Position numbers and translations under genes: made by a program
Shown here: positions 8,743 to 18,766 of the stretch, piece by piece
How the letters are laid out: each line of letters begins with the position of its first letter
Numbering within the stretch: position 1 is the stretch's first letter
The notes under the pieces: generated by a model
The model's input: the letters and a program-made list of their open reading frames with translations, nothing else
The model's database searches: none
What the model was told of the DNA's origin: nothing
Source: an uncultured Verrucomicrobiae bacterium
Lineage (GTDB): Bacteria; Verrucomicrobiota; Verrucomicrobiia; Limisphaerales; UBA1096
Assembly: GCA_937770485.1 (NCBI GenBank)
Contig: CALJHX010000010.1
Span: 1 to 64,000 of the forward strand
Direction of reading: 5' to 3'
DNA: 64,000 nt

Positions 8743-9537
8743 TCAGCGGATGCCGTTGATGAGGTTTGCCGTGAAGGCCTTGACAGTTGGTACGAGGTCG
8801 GCGGCGCGGCCCTTGTCGGCAATTTGGTTGACGATCGCGCTGCCGACGACGACGGCCTCGGCATTCCGCGCAACAGCGGCAGCTTGTTCCGGGTTCGAGA
8901 TGCCGAAGCCGACGGCGATCGGGATGTCGGTGTGCTGTCGAATAATTTGGGTCATCGGCCCGATCGTGTCGGAGACGGTTTGCTGCATGCCGGTGACGCC
9001 CTCACGCGACACGTAATAAATGAAACCTTTGCCGCGCTTGACGATCAATTCCACCCGATCCGGCGGCGTGGTCGGCGCGACGAGATAGATCGGGCACAGG
9101 CCGGAGGCAGCCATCAGCGACTCGTAATCCCCCGATTCTTCCGGCGGAAGATCGAGCACGAGCAACCCATCAACTCCCGCGGCAGCGGCAGCCTGCACGA
9201 ACTCTGCAAGTCCCCACTTGTGCAGCAGGTTGAAATAGACGTAGAGGACGATCGGAATGCCGGACGACTCGCGGAGTCGTGAAACGGTCTGCAGTAATTT
9301 CCGCGGCGTGGTGCCGGAGTCGAGCCCGCGCTGCGCTGCCAGTTGGTTGACCAAGCCGTCGGCCAACGGATCGCTGAACGGCACGCCGAGTTCCAGCACG
9401 TCCACGCCGATCTCGTCGAACGCCAGCGCCAGGTCATGCGTCGCGTCGAGATCGGGGTCGCCCGCGCCTATGTACACCACAAATCCCTTTTGCCCCTCCT
9501 GCCTGAGGCGTTGAAACCGTTCTTCAATGCGATTCAT
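8743..9537 (-). CDS. trpA: tryptophan synthase alpha subunit
   Basis: A 264-residue TIM barrel that cleaves indole-3-glycerol phosphate to indole. The catalytic pattern is VDVLELGVPFSDPLADG (Glu and the downstream Asp region), with YYVSREGVTG in the loop-6 region and PIAVGFGISNPEQA at the phosphate site. Length is normal. No trpB is adjacent, so trpA heads a run of unrelated genes instead of a trp operon. Its start faces the holB gene. The ATG at 9537 is followed by NRIEERFQRL, the typical start. Confidence 0.96.
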   Translation of the reverse strand: MNRIEERFQRLRQEGQKGFVVYIGAGDPDLDATHDLALAFDEIGVDVLELGVPFSDPLADGLVNQLAAQRGLDSGTTPRKLLQTVSRLRESSGIPIVLYVYFNLLHKWGLAEFVQAAAAAGVDGLLVLDLPPEESGDYESLMAASGLCPIYLVAPTTPPDRVELIVKRGKGFIYYVSREGVTGMQQTVSDTIGPMTQIIRQHTDIPIAVGFGISNPEQAAAVARNAEAVVVGSAIVNQIADKGRAADLVPTVKAFTANLINGIR

Positions 9538-9649
9538 GCACCGGCATCATGCCAAGCTAGCGCGTCCGAGGCAAGAAACGCGCTTGGACAAGTGGCTCAA
9601 AACGAATTACGGAATCGCCTTGCCCAAGCGCAGGTCGTATAAAACGCGC

Positions 9650-10687
9650 GTGCCCGATGCATCTCAAACGACCGCCAACCACGCCACCGAGTTGCTCCGG
9701 CGCAGCCTGGCCAACGGCCGGCTTGGCCACGCGTATTTATTCGTTGGCGGCACGATCGAGTCGCTCGAGGCCCACGCGACCTGGCTGGCGCGGACGATCA
9801 ACTGTCAGTCGCCGGTCGCGACCGGCGAAACCGGCATCCCTCTCGAAGCCTGTGGCGACTGCATCCCGTGTCGCAAGGTCGATTCGGGCAACTTCCCCGA
9901 TCTCGACTTTGTACGGCCGGAGAAAAAATCGCGCATTATTAGCATCGATCAAGTCCGGAATCTCACCCGCAAGGTATCACTCAAGCCAACCGAGGGACGC
10001 TATAAGTTAGCGATAATCATCGGCGCCGACCGCATGCCCGGCCCCACGTTCAACGCCTTCCTCAAGACGCTGGAGGAGCCGCCGGAACGGACTGTGTTCA
10101 TTCTGTTGACTGTTCACCCGGATCGACTCGGGGAGACGGTTCGCTCCCGTTGCATGCGAGTGAACTTCGGGGGAGAGGCTGACGTGCAACTCGAGGACAA
10201 CGACGCGGCCTGGCTAAAGTCGTTTGTCGGCATGAGCGCCGAGACCGATGCGGGGCTGATGGGGCGCTATCGGTTGCTCGGCAACCTGATGGAACACTTG
10301 GCGGCCAAGCGTGACACCATCGAGGAAATCCAGGAGGAAGCCTCGCCGCTGAACCGGTACACCGACATAGAGCCGACGCTCCGAGATAAGTTAAAGGAGG
10401 AACTCACCGCCGCAATCGAGGCCGAGTACCGGCGACAGCGCGGGCAGTTTCTCGCCGGGCTGCAATGGTGGCTGCGCGACGTGTGGCTGGCGGCGCTCCG
10501 GCAAGGCCGGGAGCTGCTGCATTTTCAGGATTGGGCCGACACCTCGGAGACCGTCGGCCAGCGGCTGACCCCCGGGCAGGCGCTCGAGAACCTGCAATCG
10601 ATCGAGGCGACACAGCGGCTGCTGGAGACGACCAACGTGCAGGAGGCGCTCGCGCTCGAGGTTGGCCTGCTCAAGCTCAAACTCTGA
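9650..10687 (+). CDS. holB: DNA polymerase III delta-prime subunit
   Basis: A 345-residue clamp-loader subunit. The helix LLRRSLANGRLGHAYLF, a cysteine cluster near residues 60-75 (CGDCIPCRK with an upstream Cys) and IISIDQVRNLTRK are typical of HolB/DnaX-like AAA proteins. The sequence NAFLKTLEEPPERTVFIL and SRCMRVNF (SRC motif) support delta-prime. The Walker A loop is degenerate (VGGTIE), as is common for delta-prime. I chose GTG at 9650 because TATAAA at 9638-9643 lies just upstream. The longer in-frame start at 9527 would overlap the divergent trpA start. Confidence 0.88.
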   Translation: MPDASQTTANHATELLRRSLANGRLGHAYLFVGGTIESLEAHATWLARTINCQSPVATGETGIPLEACGDCIPCRKVDSGNFPDLDFVRPEKKSRIISIDQVRNLTRKVSLKPTEGRYKLAIIIGADRMPGPTFNAFLKTLEEPPERTVFILLTVHPDRLGETVRSRCMRVNFGGEADVQLEDNDAAWLKSFVGMSAETDAGLMGRYRLLGNLMEHLAAKRDTIEEIQEEASPLNRYTDIEPTLRDKLKEELTAAIEAEYRRQRGQFLAGLQWWLRDVWLAALRQGRELLHFQDWADTSETVGQRLTPGQALENLQSIEATQRLLETTNVQEALALEVGLLKLKL

Positions 10688-10696
10688 CCGGCCCCG

Positions 10697-12136
10697 ATGC
10701 TCGCCGACACTCCAGGGCAAAAGGACCGCGTCTTTTTGATCCTCACCGGCGTCTGGCTTTTCACCGCGCTGTTCCTCTTCGGCAACCCGGTCATTCTTGA
10801 TTATCTGCACCCGCCCAAGAGCGTGATTTTGGGCGGCGAGAGCCCGTCGAACGTCCTCCGGTACCTAGGCATCCTCGCCGTGCTGGGGCTGGCGTGCGTG
10901 CTCGGTTTTTCGCGCTTGGCCAAGCCAAAACTGCGTTTACCGGCGGGAGTGCCCAAATGGCTCGCATGGCTGCCTGCCGCCTGGCTGGGATGGCAGTTGC
11001 TGTCGTTTTTGCAGACGGAAAACCAAGCGATGTCGCAAGCAACAGTGATCCATTTTACCTCGTGCCTCGTGGCGTTTTATTTAGGGCTGTTTGTGCTGGG
11101 CCGGATGCGCCTGGCTAAGCTAGCGCTTTGGGGGGCGACGCTTGGCTTGATGCTAAACCTAGCGGATGCGTGCATCGAAAAATTCGGTGGACTCGAGGAA
11201 ACGCGCAACAACATCATCGCGCAGATCGAGTCCGGCAAACTCGACCCGGAGACGCTGCCGGCCAAGACCCGGGACGCGGGCAAAACCATCCCGTCGGAAA
11301 TCGAAAAACAGATCGTCACCCTGCCTCCTGGAACGGCGGCCAAAGTGCGTCAGCTTCCGATTGAGCTGGTCAAGCGCATGTACAGCACGCGGCTTTACGG
11401 GCACATGTTTTATCCGAACGCGCTGGCCGGGGTGATCCTGCTGCTGCTGCCGGTGTCGATCGCTTTGGTGCTTGGCCAAGGGCGCTGGCGGTTGCCCCGC
11501 GCAGTGCTCGCGCTTGGCTTGGCGGCGGTCGGCTTGGCCTGCCTGTATTGGTCCGGCTCGAAGGCGGGTTGGCTGATTGCGATCGCGCTGCTCGGCGCTT
11601 GGTTTCTGCATTTGCCCGTGCCGAAAAAACTGAAGCTGGGCTTGGCCAGCGCGGCAATGGTGCTGGGCTTGGCCGGGTTCGCCGTGAAGTACGCCGATTA
11701 TTTTGACCGGGGCGCGACGAGTGTCGGGGCGCGGTTCGGCTACTGGAGCGCCGCCGCGCAGACGGTAATGAAGGAGCCGCTGCTGGGCACCGGTCCGGGG
11801 ACGTTTCAACTCGCGTACAAGCGGCATCGCGCGCCCGGGGCCGAGCCGACACGACTGACGCACAACGACTATCTACAGCAGGCGAGCGACTCCGGGTGGC
11901 CGGGGTTTGCGCTGTACGCGGCGTTCATCGGTGGAGCGGCGTGGGTGCTCGCCCGGCGGCGGTTGGACGATCCGCTGCTGATCGCCGTGCGGCTTGGACT
12001 GCTGGCCTGGGCGCTGCAGGGGTTCGTTGAGTTCGGGCTGTACATCCCGGCGCTGGCTTGGCCGGCTTGGCTGATGCTGGGCTGGCTGCTGGCCTCGCCG
12101 ACAAATCAGTTCGACAAAAGCGCGGCGCCTGAATAA
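10697..12136 (+). CDS. O-antigen ligase / polymerase-like membrane protein (Wzy_C family)
   Basis: A 479-residue polytopic protein with about ten to twelve membrane segments and one large periplasmic loop (about residues 150-225). The C-terminal core contains GSKAGWLI, GTGPGTFQLAYKRHRAPG and LTHNDYLQQASDSGWPG. The GTGPGTF and HNDYLQ motifs are characteristic of the O-antigen ligase superfamily. It probably joins or polymerises a lipid-linked glycan at the periplasmic face of the inner membrane. It begins 9 bases after holB. Two CTTGGCCAAG palindromes lie at 10915-10924 and 11471-11480. Confidence 0.88.
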   Translation: MLADTPGQKDRVFLILTGVWLFTALFLFGNPVILDYLHPPKSVILGGESPSNVLRYLGILAVLGLACVLGFSRLAKPKLRLPAGVPKWLAWLPAAWLGWQLLSFLQTENQAMSQATVIHFTSCLVAFYLGLFVLGRMRLAKLALWGATLGLMLNLADACIEKFGGLEETRNNIIAQIESGKLDPETLPAKTRDAGKTIPSEIEKQIVTLPPGTAAKVRQLPIELVKRMYSTRLYGHMFYPNALAGVILLLLPVSIALVLGQGRWRLPRAVLALGLAAVGLACLYWSGSKAGWLIAIALLGAWFLHLPVPKKLKLGLASAAMVLGLAGFAVKYADYFDRGATSVGARFGYWSAAAQTVMKEPLLGTGPGTFQLAYKRHRAPGAEPTRLTHNDYLQQASDSGWPGFALYAAFIGGAAWVLARRRLDDPLLIAVRLGLLAWALQGFVEFGLYIPALAWPAWLMLGWLLASPTNQFDKSAAPE

Positions 12137-12144
12137 TAATTCGC

Positions 12145-12591
12145 GTGCAAATGAAAGTACTGTTCCTTAACGGCCCGAACCTGAACTTGCTGGGCCAACG
12201 AGAACCGGAGATTTACGGCAGCATGAAGCTGTCGGACATTGAGGAAATGGTTCGTGAACATGGCCAGCGGCATGGCGTCGAGGTGGTGTTTCAACAATCC
12301 AACCACGAGGGCGAACTGGTGACGCAGGTGCAGCAGTCGGTCGGCGACTACGACTACGTGATCCTAAACGCGGCGGCGTATACGCACACGAGCATCGGGC
12401 TCAAGGACGCTATCGTCGGCGCGGGCGTGAAAGCGATCGAGATACACCTTACCAACATCCACGCCCGCGAGTCTTACCGGCAAACATCGATCATCGCCCA
12501 GGCTTGCATCGGCAGCATTAACGGCTTCGGGGCGGGGTCGTACATCCTCGGCCTCGAGGCGGCGATCCTGCACAACAAGGCCAACGACTGA
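12145..12591 (+). CDS. aroQ: 3-dehydroquinate dehydratase, type II
   Basis: A 148-residue enzyme of the shikimate pathway that dehydrates 3-dehydroquinate. The N-terminal FLNGPNLNLLGQREPEIYG carries the catalytic Tyr and active-site Arg. VILNAAAYTHTSIGLKDA and EIHLTNIHARESYR carry the substrate loop and catalytic His. Length is typical for the dodecameric type II enzyme. It follows the ligase-like gene by 8 bases. A second ATG two codons in (12151) is an equally possible start. Confidence 0.97.
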   Translation: MQMKVLFLNGPNLNLLGQREPEIYGSMKLSDIEEMVREHGQRHGVEVVFQQSNHEGELVTQVQQSVGDYDYVILNAAAYTHTSIGLKDAIVGAGVKAIEIHLTNIHARESYRQTSIIAQACIGSINGFGAGSYILGLEAAILHNKAND

Positions 12592-12598
12592 CTCTTTA

Positions 12599-13249
12599 AT
12601 GCGAATCCCTCGGATACTCACACGGCCGCTCACACTTACGGTGGCATTACTAGCCGGCTTAGCGTCGGGCTGCGTCAACAAACAGCGGATGACCGAACCG
12701 GCGCGGAGTGTCGGCGAGCAATTGCTGCTCAGCACCGCCATAGACCGGGCTCTTTCCGAACTGGACATGGAAGCCATTGGTCGTTTGAAAGGTTTCAAGG
12801 TTTACCTCTCGACCACCTATCTGAAAGCGCTCGACCAAGAATACCTAATCGGCTCGCTGCGCGACCTGCTTTTCTCCAGCGGCGTTCTTTTGGTTGATGA
12901 CGTTTCCCTGGCACAAATGGTGGTCGAGGTGCGCAGCGGAGCCAATTCGCTAGACAGCGCCACGGTGACCGCTGGTATTGCGGAGGATCAGGCGCTGCCA
13001 AACCCGGTCACCGGCGCGCCGGTCGCTTTGCCTGAGTTGGCGTTGTTCAAAAAAGAAAACAACGTCTCGGTGACCACGATGGCCCTGGTGGCCTACCGCA
13101 CCGACACTCGCGAACATATTTTTTCCTCCGGCTCATTGCTGGGAGGCGCCTACGACCGGCATTACCAAATTCTGGGACTCTTTCGCCTGCGCTTCACCGA
13201 TGTGCCTGAACTGCGAGCAATCAAGCAGCTAAAACGTCGTTATCGCTGA
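12599..13249 (+). CDS. lipoprotein of unknown function
   Basis: A 216-residue protein with a basic N-terminus, a hydrophobic core and lipobox LASGC near residue 25, so it is probably lipidated. The mature domain alternates beta strands and helices (EQLLLSTAIDRALSELD, then KVYLSTTYLKALDQEYL). It includes VEVRSGANSLDSAT and ends basic (QLKRRYR). I recognise similar uncharacterised lipoproteins in Verrucomicrobia and Planctomycetes but no function. It starts 7 bases after aroQ and may be cotranscribed with it. Confidence 0.78.
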   Translation: MRIPRILTRPLTLTVALLAGLASGCVNKQRMTEPARSVGEQLLLSTAIDRALSELDMEAIGRLKGFKVYLSTTYLKALDQEYLIGSLRDLLFSSGVLLVDDVSLAQMVVEVRSGANSLDSATVTAGIAEDQALPNPVTGAPVALPELALFKKENNVSVTTMALVAYRTDTREHIFSSGSLLGGAYDRHYQILGLFRLRFTDVPELRAIKQLKRRYR

Positions 13250-13255
13250 TCTTGA

Positions 13256-14395
<1,140 letters not shown>

Positions 14396-14410
14396 GTTTA
14401 AGTAAACAAA

Positions 14411-15046
14411 ATGGCAGACGAATTTAACACTGACTTTTACAATGACCCCACCCCGATCGCCGTGGGTCAGGACACTCCGGAATTTACGATGGAAACCTAC
14501 GAGCCAAGCAGCGGCTCATTTGGTGAAGTCAAATTGTCCGAACTGAGAAATGATGGCAAGTGGACGGTTCTTGTTTTTTACCCGGCGGATTTCACCTTTG
14601 TTTGCCCTACCGAGTTGGCTGACTTGGCCGCGCAGGATGCCAAACTCACCGAATTGGGGGCCAAGATCATCTCGGTATCCACCGATACGAAATTCAGCCA
14701 TCTCGCCTGGTGCCAATCGGAGAAATTGATGGCCGATGTCAAGTATACCATGGGTGCTGACACCACCGGTGAAGTCTCGAGCCTGTTCGGCGTCTACGAC
14801 GAGAACACTGGCTTGGCCTTGCGTGGAACCTTCATTATCAACCCGGAAAGCAAAGTGGTGAGCAGCCAGGTGAACTACTACAACGTGGGCCGCAACATGG
14901 AAGAGTTGTCTCGCATCGTCGAAGCTAACGTGCACTGCTTAGCGCATCCAGCCGAAGCCTGCCCGGCCAAGTGGTCACCCGGTCAAAAAACTCTCACCCC
15001 CAACGAAGCAATGGTCGGTAAGGTTTACGAAGCTCTCAACAAGTAG
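14411..15046 (+). CDS. typical 2-Cys peroxiredoxin (AhpC/Prx1 type)
   Basis: A 211-residue thiol peroxidase that reduces H2O2 and organic peroxides in the cytoplasm. The peroxidatic Cys65 lies in PADFTFVCPTELADLA, and the resolving Cys184 in HPAEACPAKW. The strand GTFIINPESKVVSSQVNYYNVGRN is the usual dimer-side region. The C-terminus extends past the resolving Cys, as in Prx1-type proteins. No AhpF reductase is nearby, so electrons probably come from thioredoxin. The gene ends before a strong terminator at 15070. Confidence 0.93.
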   Translation: MADEFNTDFYNDPTPIAVGQDTPEFTMETYEPSSGSFGEVKLSELRNDGKWTVLVFYPADFTFVCPTELADLAAQDAKLTELGAKIISVSTDTKFSHLAWCQSEKLMADVKYTMGADTTGEVSSLFGVYDENTGLALRGTFIINPESKVVSSQVNYYNVGRNMEELSRIVEANVHCLAHPAEACPAKWSPGQKTLTPNEAMVGKVYEALNK

Positions 15047-15069
15047 CTCTCGAAAGGTTTTAAAGCCAT

Positions 15070-15101
15070 GGCGACGCAATAAATACGTCGCCTTTTTTTT
15101 T
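15070..15101 (+). terminator. rho-independent terminator between peroxiredoxin and cysN
   Basis: GGCGACG (15070-15076), a nine-base loop and CGTCGCC (15086-15092) form a perfect seven-pair stem followed by nine T residues on the plus strand. It terminates the gap-peroxiredoxin unit. The T run touches the cysN stop on the opposite strand. Confidence 0.9.
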
Positions 15102-16377
15102 ATCCCACAATAATCCCGGCGGCAACGGTGTTGCTCGTTTGATCGTCGATGAGGATGAAGCTGCCCGTGGAACGGTTGCGGCGGTATCGATCGAAGTGCA
15201 GCGGGGCACTGGTCTGTAGCGAGACGCGGGCGATGTCATTGAGGCGCACCTCCCGGTCCTCCTTCAGCTTGTGCAGTGTGTTGATGTCTATCTTGTACTT
15301 CAGCTCCTTCACCAGGCATTTCACGTCGTTGGTGGTGTGGCGCAGAGTGTAACGGCCGCGTTCCTGCAGTTGGGCTTCTGAACTGAACCAACAAATCATC
15401 GCCTCAATTTGCTGGCTGCTTTGCGGCGGATTGTTTTGCTTGACGATCATGTCGCCGCGACTGATGTCGATCTCGTCTTCGAGGGTCACCGTCACGGACA
15501 TTGGGGCGAAGGCTTTCGGCACGTCACCGTGGATGTCGTGGATGCCCTTAATGCGCGACTGGAAGCCGCTTGGCATCACGGTCACCTTATCGCCCGGCTT
15601 GAACACGCCACCGGCCACGCGCCCGGCGTAGCCGCGGAAGTCATGCCACTCGTCGCTATGCGGCCGGATGACCCACTGCACCGGGAACCGCGCGTCCACG
15701 TGGTTGTGCTCGTTGCCGATGTACATCGTCTCGAGCGTGTAAAGCAGCGGGCTGCCCTGGTACCAGTCCATATTCGAGGAACGCTCCACGACGTTGTCGC
15801 CCAATAATGCGCTGATGGGGATGAAGTCGATGTGCGGCACCTCAAGGCGCGAAGCGAATTCCTTGTACTGGCCAACGATCTCGTTGAAGCGGTCCTCACT
15901 CCAATCGACAAGATCCATCTTGTTCACGCAGACGATGATGTGCTGGATTTGCAGCAGGCTGGCGATGAACGAGTGGCGGCAGGTCTGCTCGATGACGCCG
16001 TGACGCGCGTCGATGAGGATGATCGCCAGATTCGCCGTAGACGCGCCGGTGACCATGTTGCGCGTGTACTGAATGTGGCCGGGCGTGTCGGCAATAATGA
16101 ACTTGCGCTTGGGCGTGGCGAAATAACGATATGCCACATCAATCGTGATACCCTGCTCGCGCTCGGCTCGTAATCCGTCGGTGAGCAACGCAAGGTTCAC
16201 ATTCTCATCGCCGCGTTGCTTGCTCGACTGCTCAATCGCCTCCCACTGGTCCTCGAAGATCGACTTGCTGTCATAAAGCAACCGCCCTATGAGCGTGCTT
16301 TTGCCGTCATCCACACTGCCCGCGGTTGTGAGCCGCAGCAGATCCATGTCTAAATAGCCCTTCGTTTCGGCACTCAT
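15100..16377 (-). CDS. cysN: sulfate adenylyltransferase subunit 1 (GTPase)
   Basis: A 425-residue EF-Tu-like GTPase that drives sulfate activation to APS together with CysD. G1 is GSVDDGKSTLIGRLLYDSK, G3 is ADTPGHIQYTRNMVTGAS and G4 is CVNKMDLVDW. Two beta-barrel domains follow. There is no C-terminal APS kinase domain, and a separate cysC is present. It is the last gene of the cysH-cysC-cysD-cysN run, 5 bases after cysD, and faces a terminator. Confidence 0.97.
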   Translation of the reverse strand: MSAETKGYLDMDLLRLTTAGSVDDGKSTLIGRLLYDSKSIFEDQWEAIEQSSKQRGDENVNLALLTDGLRAEREQGITIDVAYRYFATPKRKFIIADTPGHIQYTRNMVTGASTANLAIILIDARHGVIEQTCRHSFIASLLQIQHIIVCVNKMDLVDWSEDRFNEIVGQYKEFASRLEVPHIDFIPISALLGDNVVERSSNMDWYQGSPLLYTLETMYIGNEHNHVDARFPVQWVIRPHSDEWHDFRGYAGRVAGGVFKPGDKVTVMPSGFQSRIKGIHDIHGDVPKAFAPMSVTVTLEDEIDISRGDMIVKQNNPPQSSQQIEAMICWFSSEAQLQERGRYTLRHTTNDVKCLVKELKYKIDINTLHKLKEDREVRLNDIARVSLQTSAPLHFDRYRRNRSTGSFILIDDQTSNTVAAGIIVG

Positions 16378-16382
16378 TAAAA

Positions 16383-17297
16383 CTAAAAATACCCCTCTTT
16401 CTTCCGGTCTTCCATTGCGGTTTCACCGCGCTTGTCGTCGGCGCGGCCGCCTCGCTCGGTTTGGCGCGCGGCGGCGACTTCCTCGATGATGTCGTCCACG
16501 TTGTTGGCGATACTCTCGACCATGCCGGTGCAGGTCACGTCGCCGACGGTGCGGCAGCGTACGTTGGCGCTCTCCCACTGCTCGCCGTCGAGCAGCGTGA
16601 TGTGCTCACATCGGCCAAGCAGCACACCGTCGCGCCGGACGAACTCGCGCTCATGCGAAAAGTAAATGCTCGGCAGCGAGATGTCCTCCATCTTGATGTA
16701 CTGCCAAACATCCATCTCTGTCCAGTTGCTGATCGGGAAAATGCGGAAGTGCTCGCCAAAGTTCATCCGCCCGTTGAATAGGTTCCACAACTCGGGCCGC
16801 TGGTTCTTCGGGTCCCACTGGCCGAACGAGTCACGGTGGGAGAAGAAGCGCTCCTTCGCGCGCGCCTTTTCCTCATCGCGCCGCGCGCCGCCGAGGCAGG
16901 CGTCGAACTTGTGCTGCTCGATGGCGTTGAGCAGCGCGGGGATCTGCAGTCGGTTGCGGCTTGGGTTCGGGCCGGTCTCCTCCCTGGCCCGGCCGGCCTC
17001 AATCTCCGCCTGCACACTGCCGATAATCAACTCCGCACCGACCTCCTTGGCCAAGCGATCGCGGAACACAATCGTCTCGCCGAAGTTGTGCCCGGTGTCC
17101 ACGTGGACCAGCGGGAACGGCAGCTTGGAAGGCCAAAAAGCCTTCTGTGCTAAGCGTACCATCACGATGGAATCCTTGCCGCCGGAAAATAACAACGCCG
17201 GTTTGCCGAATTGCGCGGCCACCTCTCGCATGATGAAGATGGACTCGGCCTCCAGTTGCTCCAAATGGGTCAGTTGATAGCTTTTGTGTTCGCTCAT
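16383..17297 (-). CDS. cysD: sulfate adenylyltransferase subunit 2
   Basis: A 304-residue PP-loop ATP pyrophosphatase forming APS from ATP and sulfate. The PP-loop SGGKDSIVMVRLAQKAF, VDTGHNFGETIVFRD and GGARRDEEKARAKER are family signatures. The C-terminal half contains FPISNWTEMDVWQYI and ends in GYF. I chose ATG 17297, just after the cysC stop. The ATG three codons upstream (17306) would overlap cysC by eight bases and is also possible. A CTTGGCCAAG palindrome sits at 17046-17055. Confidence 0.96.
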   Translation of the reverse strand: MSEHKSYQLTHLEQLEAESIFIMREVAAQFGKPALLFSGGKDSIVMVRLAQKAFWPSKLPFPLVHVDTGHNFGETIVFRDRLAKEVGAELIIGSVQAEIEAGRAREETGPNPSRNRLQIPALLNAIEQHKFDACLGGARRDEEKARAKERFFSHRDSFGQWDPKNQRPELWNLFNGRMNFGEHFRIFPISNWTEMDVWQYIKMEDISLPSIYFSHEREFVRRDGVLLGRCEHITLLDGEQWESANVRCRTVGDVTCTGMVESIANNVDDIIEEVAAARQTERGGRADDKRGETAMEDRKKEGYF

Positions 17298-17298
17298 T

Positions 17299-17919
17299 CT
17301 ATGCATTGGGTAGTGCGACGCGCGGATGCACAGCCCGGTAAAGTTGCTCGATAGATTCCTCCTCGCCCTGCTCGTCAGTGTTCAAAACCAGCTCGGCAGC
17401 CTCGCGCGGCTCGGGCGGCTCGAACGTTGAATCCTTGCCGGTAAACTGCTTCACCTCACCGGTCTTGGCCTTCGCGTACAGGCCCTTCACATCACGCCGC
17501 TCACACGTTTCAAAACTACACTCCACATACACCCCGAGGAAATCCGCCTGGCCAACAATCTCGCGGGCCATCGCCCGAAGCTCATTTCGCGGGCAGATGA
17601 ACGACGCAACCGTCACCACGCCGGCATTGGCGAAGAGCTTGGCCACCTCGGCAATGCGCCGGATGTTTTCCTGCCGGTCGTCATCCGAGAAGCCAAGATT
17701 ACGATTCAATCCGGAGCGTATGTTATCGCCGTCGAGCACCTGGGTAAAAATGCCCTCCCCGTGCAGGCGCCGTTCCAGCGCGATGGCCAAGGTGCTCTTG
17801 CCGCTGCCGGACAAGCCGTACAGCCAAACCACCAACCCGCGCTGCTTCAGCAACGCCTCCTTCGCCTCGCGGCCAATCAGCCGCCCAAAGGTCGGGTAAA
17901 TGTTTTCCAGCGACGACAT
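17299..17919 (-). CDS. cysC: adenylylsulfate (APS) kinase
   Basis: A 206-residue kinase converting APS to PAPS. Walker A is YGLSGSGKSTLA, then LDGDNIRSGLNRNLGFSDDDR and the segment SFICPRNELRAMARE. VKGLYAKAKTGEVKQFTG is the substrate lid. The ATG at 17919 shares its A with the cysH TGA, suggesting coupled translation. Its presence, with a cysH lacking iron-sulfur cysteines, indicates sulfate reduction through PAPS. Confidence 0.96.
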   Translation of the reverse strand: MSSLENIYPTFGRLIGREAKEALLKQRGLVVWLYGLSGSGKSTLAIALERRLHGEGIFTQVLDGDNIRSGLNRNLGFSDDDRQENIRRIAEVAKLFANAGVVTVASFICPRNELRAMAREIVGQADFLGVYVECSFETCERRDVKGLYAKAKTGEVKQFTGKDSTFEPPEPREAAELVLNTDEQGEEESIEQLYRAVHPRVALPNA

Positions 17920-18650
17920 CAGATGGCGAAGTCCGTATCCGTCCCCTCGTGCAAGCCGCACTCACGCTTGAGCCCGAAGAAGCGCGTCTCCTCCTCGCTC
18001 ATGCCGTCCTCGAGCCGGCGCGTGGTGTGTGTGTCGCCGATGGATATGTAGCCCTGCTCCCAAAGCGGATGGTACGGGAGGTCGTTGGCCTTCAAATAAT
18101 CGTGCACATTTTTGTCCGTCCAATCGATGATCGGGTGCACCTTCACCCTGCCCCTGGCCAAGGCGAGTACGGAAAGTTTTTCGCGCGTCGCGCTTTGCTG
18201 CCGACGTAGGCCAGCCAGCCAGACGGTGGCCTGCAGTTCGTCCAGCGCACGGTTCATCGGCTCGACTTTGTTCTCCGCGTTATAGGCTTCGATCCCTTCC
18301 ACTCCCTGCTCCCAGCGTTTTCCGTCGATCGACTCCTGCCACGCCGGGCTTCGCCTGGAACGGTAAACTTTCAGTTTCACCTCCAACCGCTTGGCCAACC
18401 GCTCGGCAAACTCGTAGGTCTCGGAAAACAGATAACCGGTATCGACAAAAATCACGGGGATGTCCGGTCGCGCTTTCGTGGCAAGATGCAGCATCACCGC
18501 CGCCTGGGCACCAAAACTCGAGGACAACACCATCCCATCACCGAATTGCCCAGACGCCCAGGCCAAACGCTCGGAGGCGGACGCCTGCTCTAGGCGTGCG
18601 TTGGTCTCGCGCAGATCAAAGCCGAGATCGGAGGCTGAATCGTTGGTCAA
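17919..18650 (-). CDS. cysH: phosphoadenylylsulfate (PAPS) reductase
   Basis: A PP-loop reductase producing sulfite from [18 protein letters not shown] is the PP-loop and [12 protein letters not shown] the substrate region. The catalytic cysteine is in KRECGLHEG near the C-terminus. The paired cysteines that hold the 4Fe-4S cluster of APS reductases are absent, so the PAPS-using type is expected. I prefer a TTG start at 18650, preceded by GGAAG five bases upstream, giving 243 residues (E. coli CysH has 244). The only in-frame ATG (18755) lies upstream of the promoter at 18695-18722. Confidence 0.9.
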   Translation of the reverse strand: MTNDSASDLGFDLRETNARLEQASASERLAWASGQFGDGMVLSSSFGAQAAVMLHLATKARPDIPVIFVDTGYLFSETYEFAERLAKRLEVKLKVYRSRRSPAWQESIDGKRWEQGVEGIEAYNAENKVEPMNRALDELQATVWLAGLRRQQSATREKLSVLALARGRVKVHPIIDWTDKNVHDYLKANDLPYHPLWEQGYISIGDTHTTRRLEDGMSEEETRFFGLKRECGLHEGTDTDFAI

Positions 18651-18676
18651 TATTGCTTCCAAAATAAATCTACTAT

Positions 18677-18688
18677 ACCCGATAGGGT
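18677..18688. promoter_or_regulatory. candidate operator of the cys operon
   Basis: ACCC-GATA-GGGT, an inverted repeat with four-base arms and a four-base centre, sits about where transcription from the cysH promoter should begin. Short ACCC/GGGT palindromes are the sort of site bound by Rrf2-family and similar regulators. The regulator is unknown and not encoded here. Confidence 0.35.
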
Positions 18689-18694
18689 TTGTGG

Positions 18695-18722
18695 AGATTA
18701 AGCCGATTTGACCTGCTGTCAA
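18695..18722 (-). promoter_or_regulatory. sigma70-like promoter of cysH-cysC-cysD-cysN
   Basis: Read on the minus strand: TTGACA (18722-18717), a 16-bp spacer and TAATCT (18700-18695). Transcription would start near 18688, which is downstream of the ATG at 18755 and so requires an internal cysH start. Confidence 0.65.
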
Positions 18723-18766
18723 AGGTTTTTTGGTAGTTTTTCCAACTGAAAACACAGGGTAGAAAC

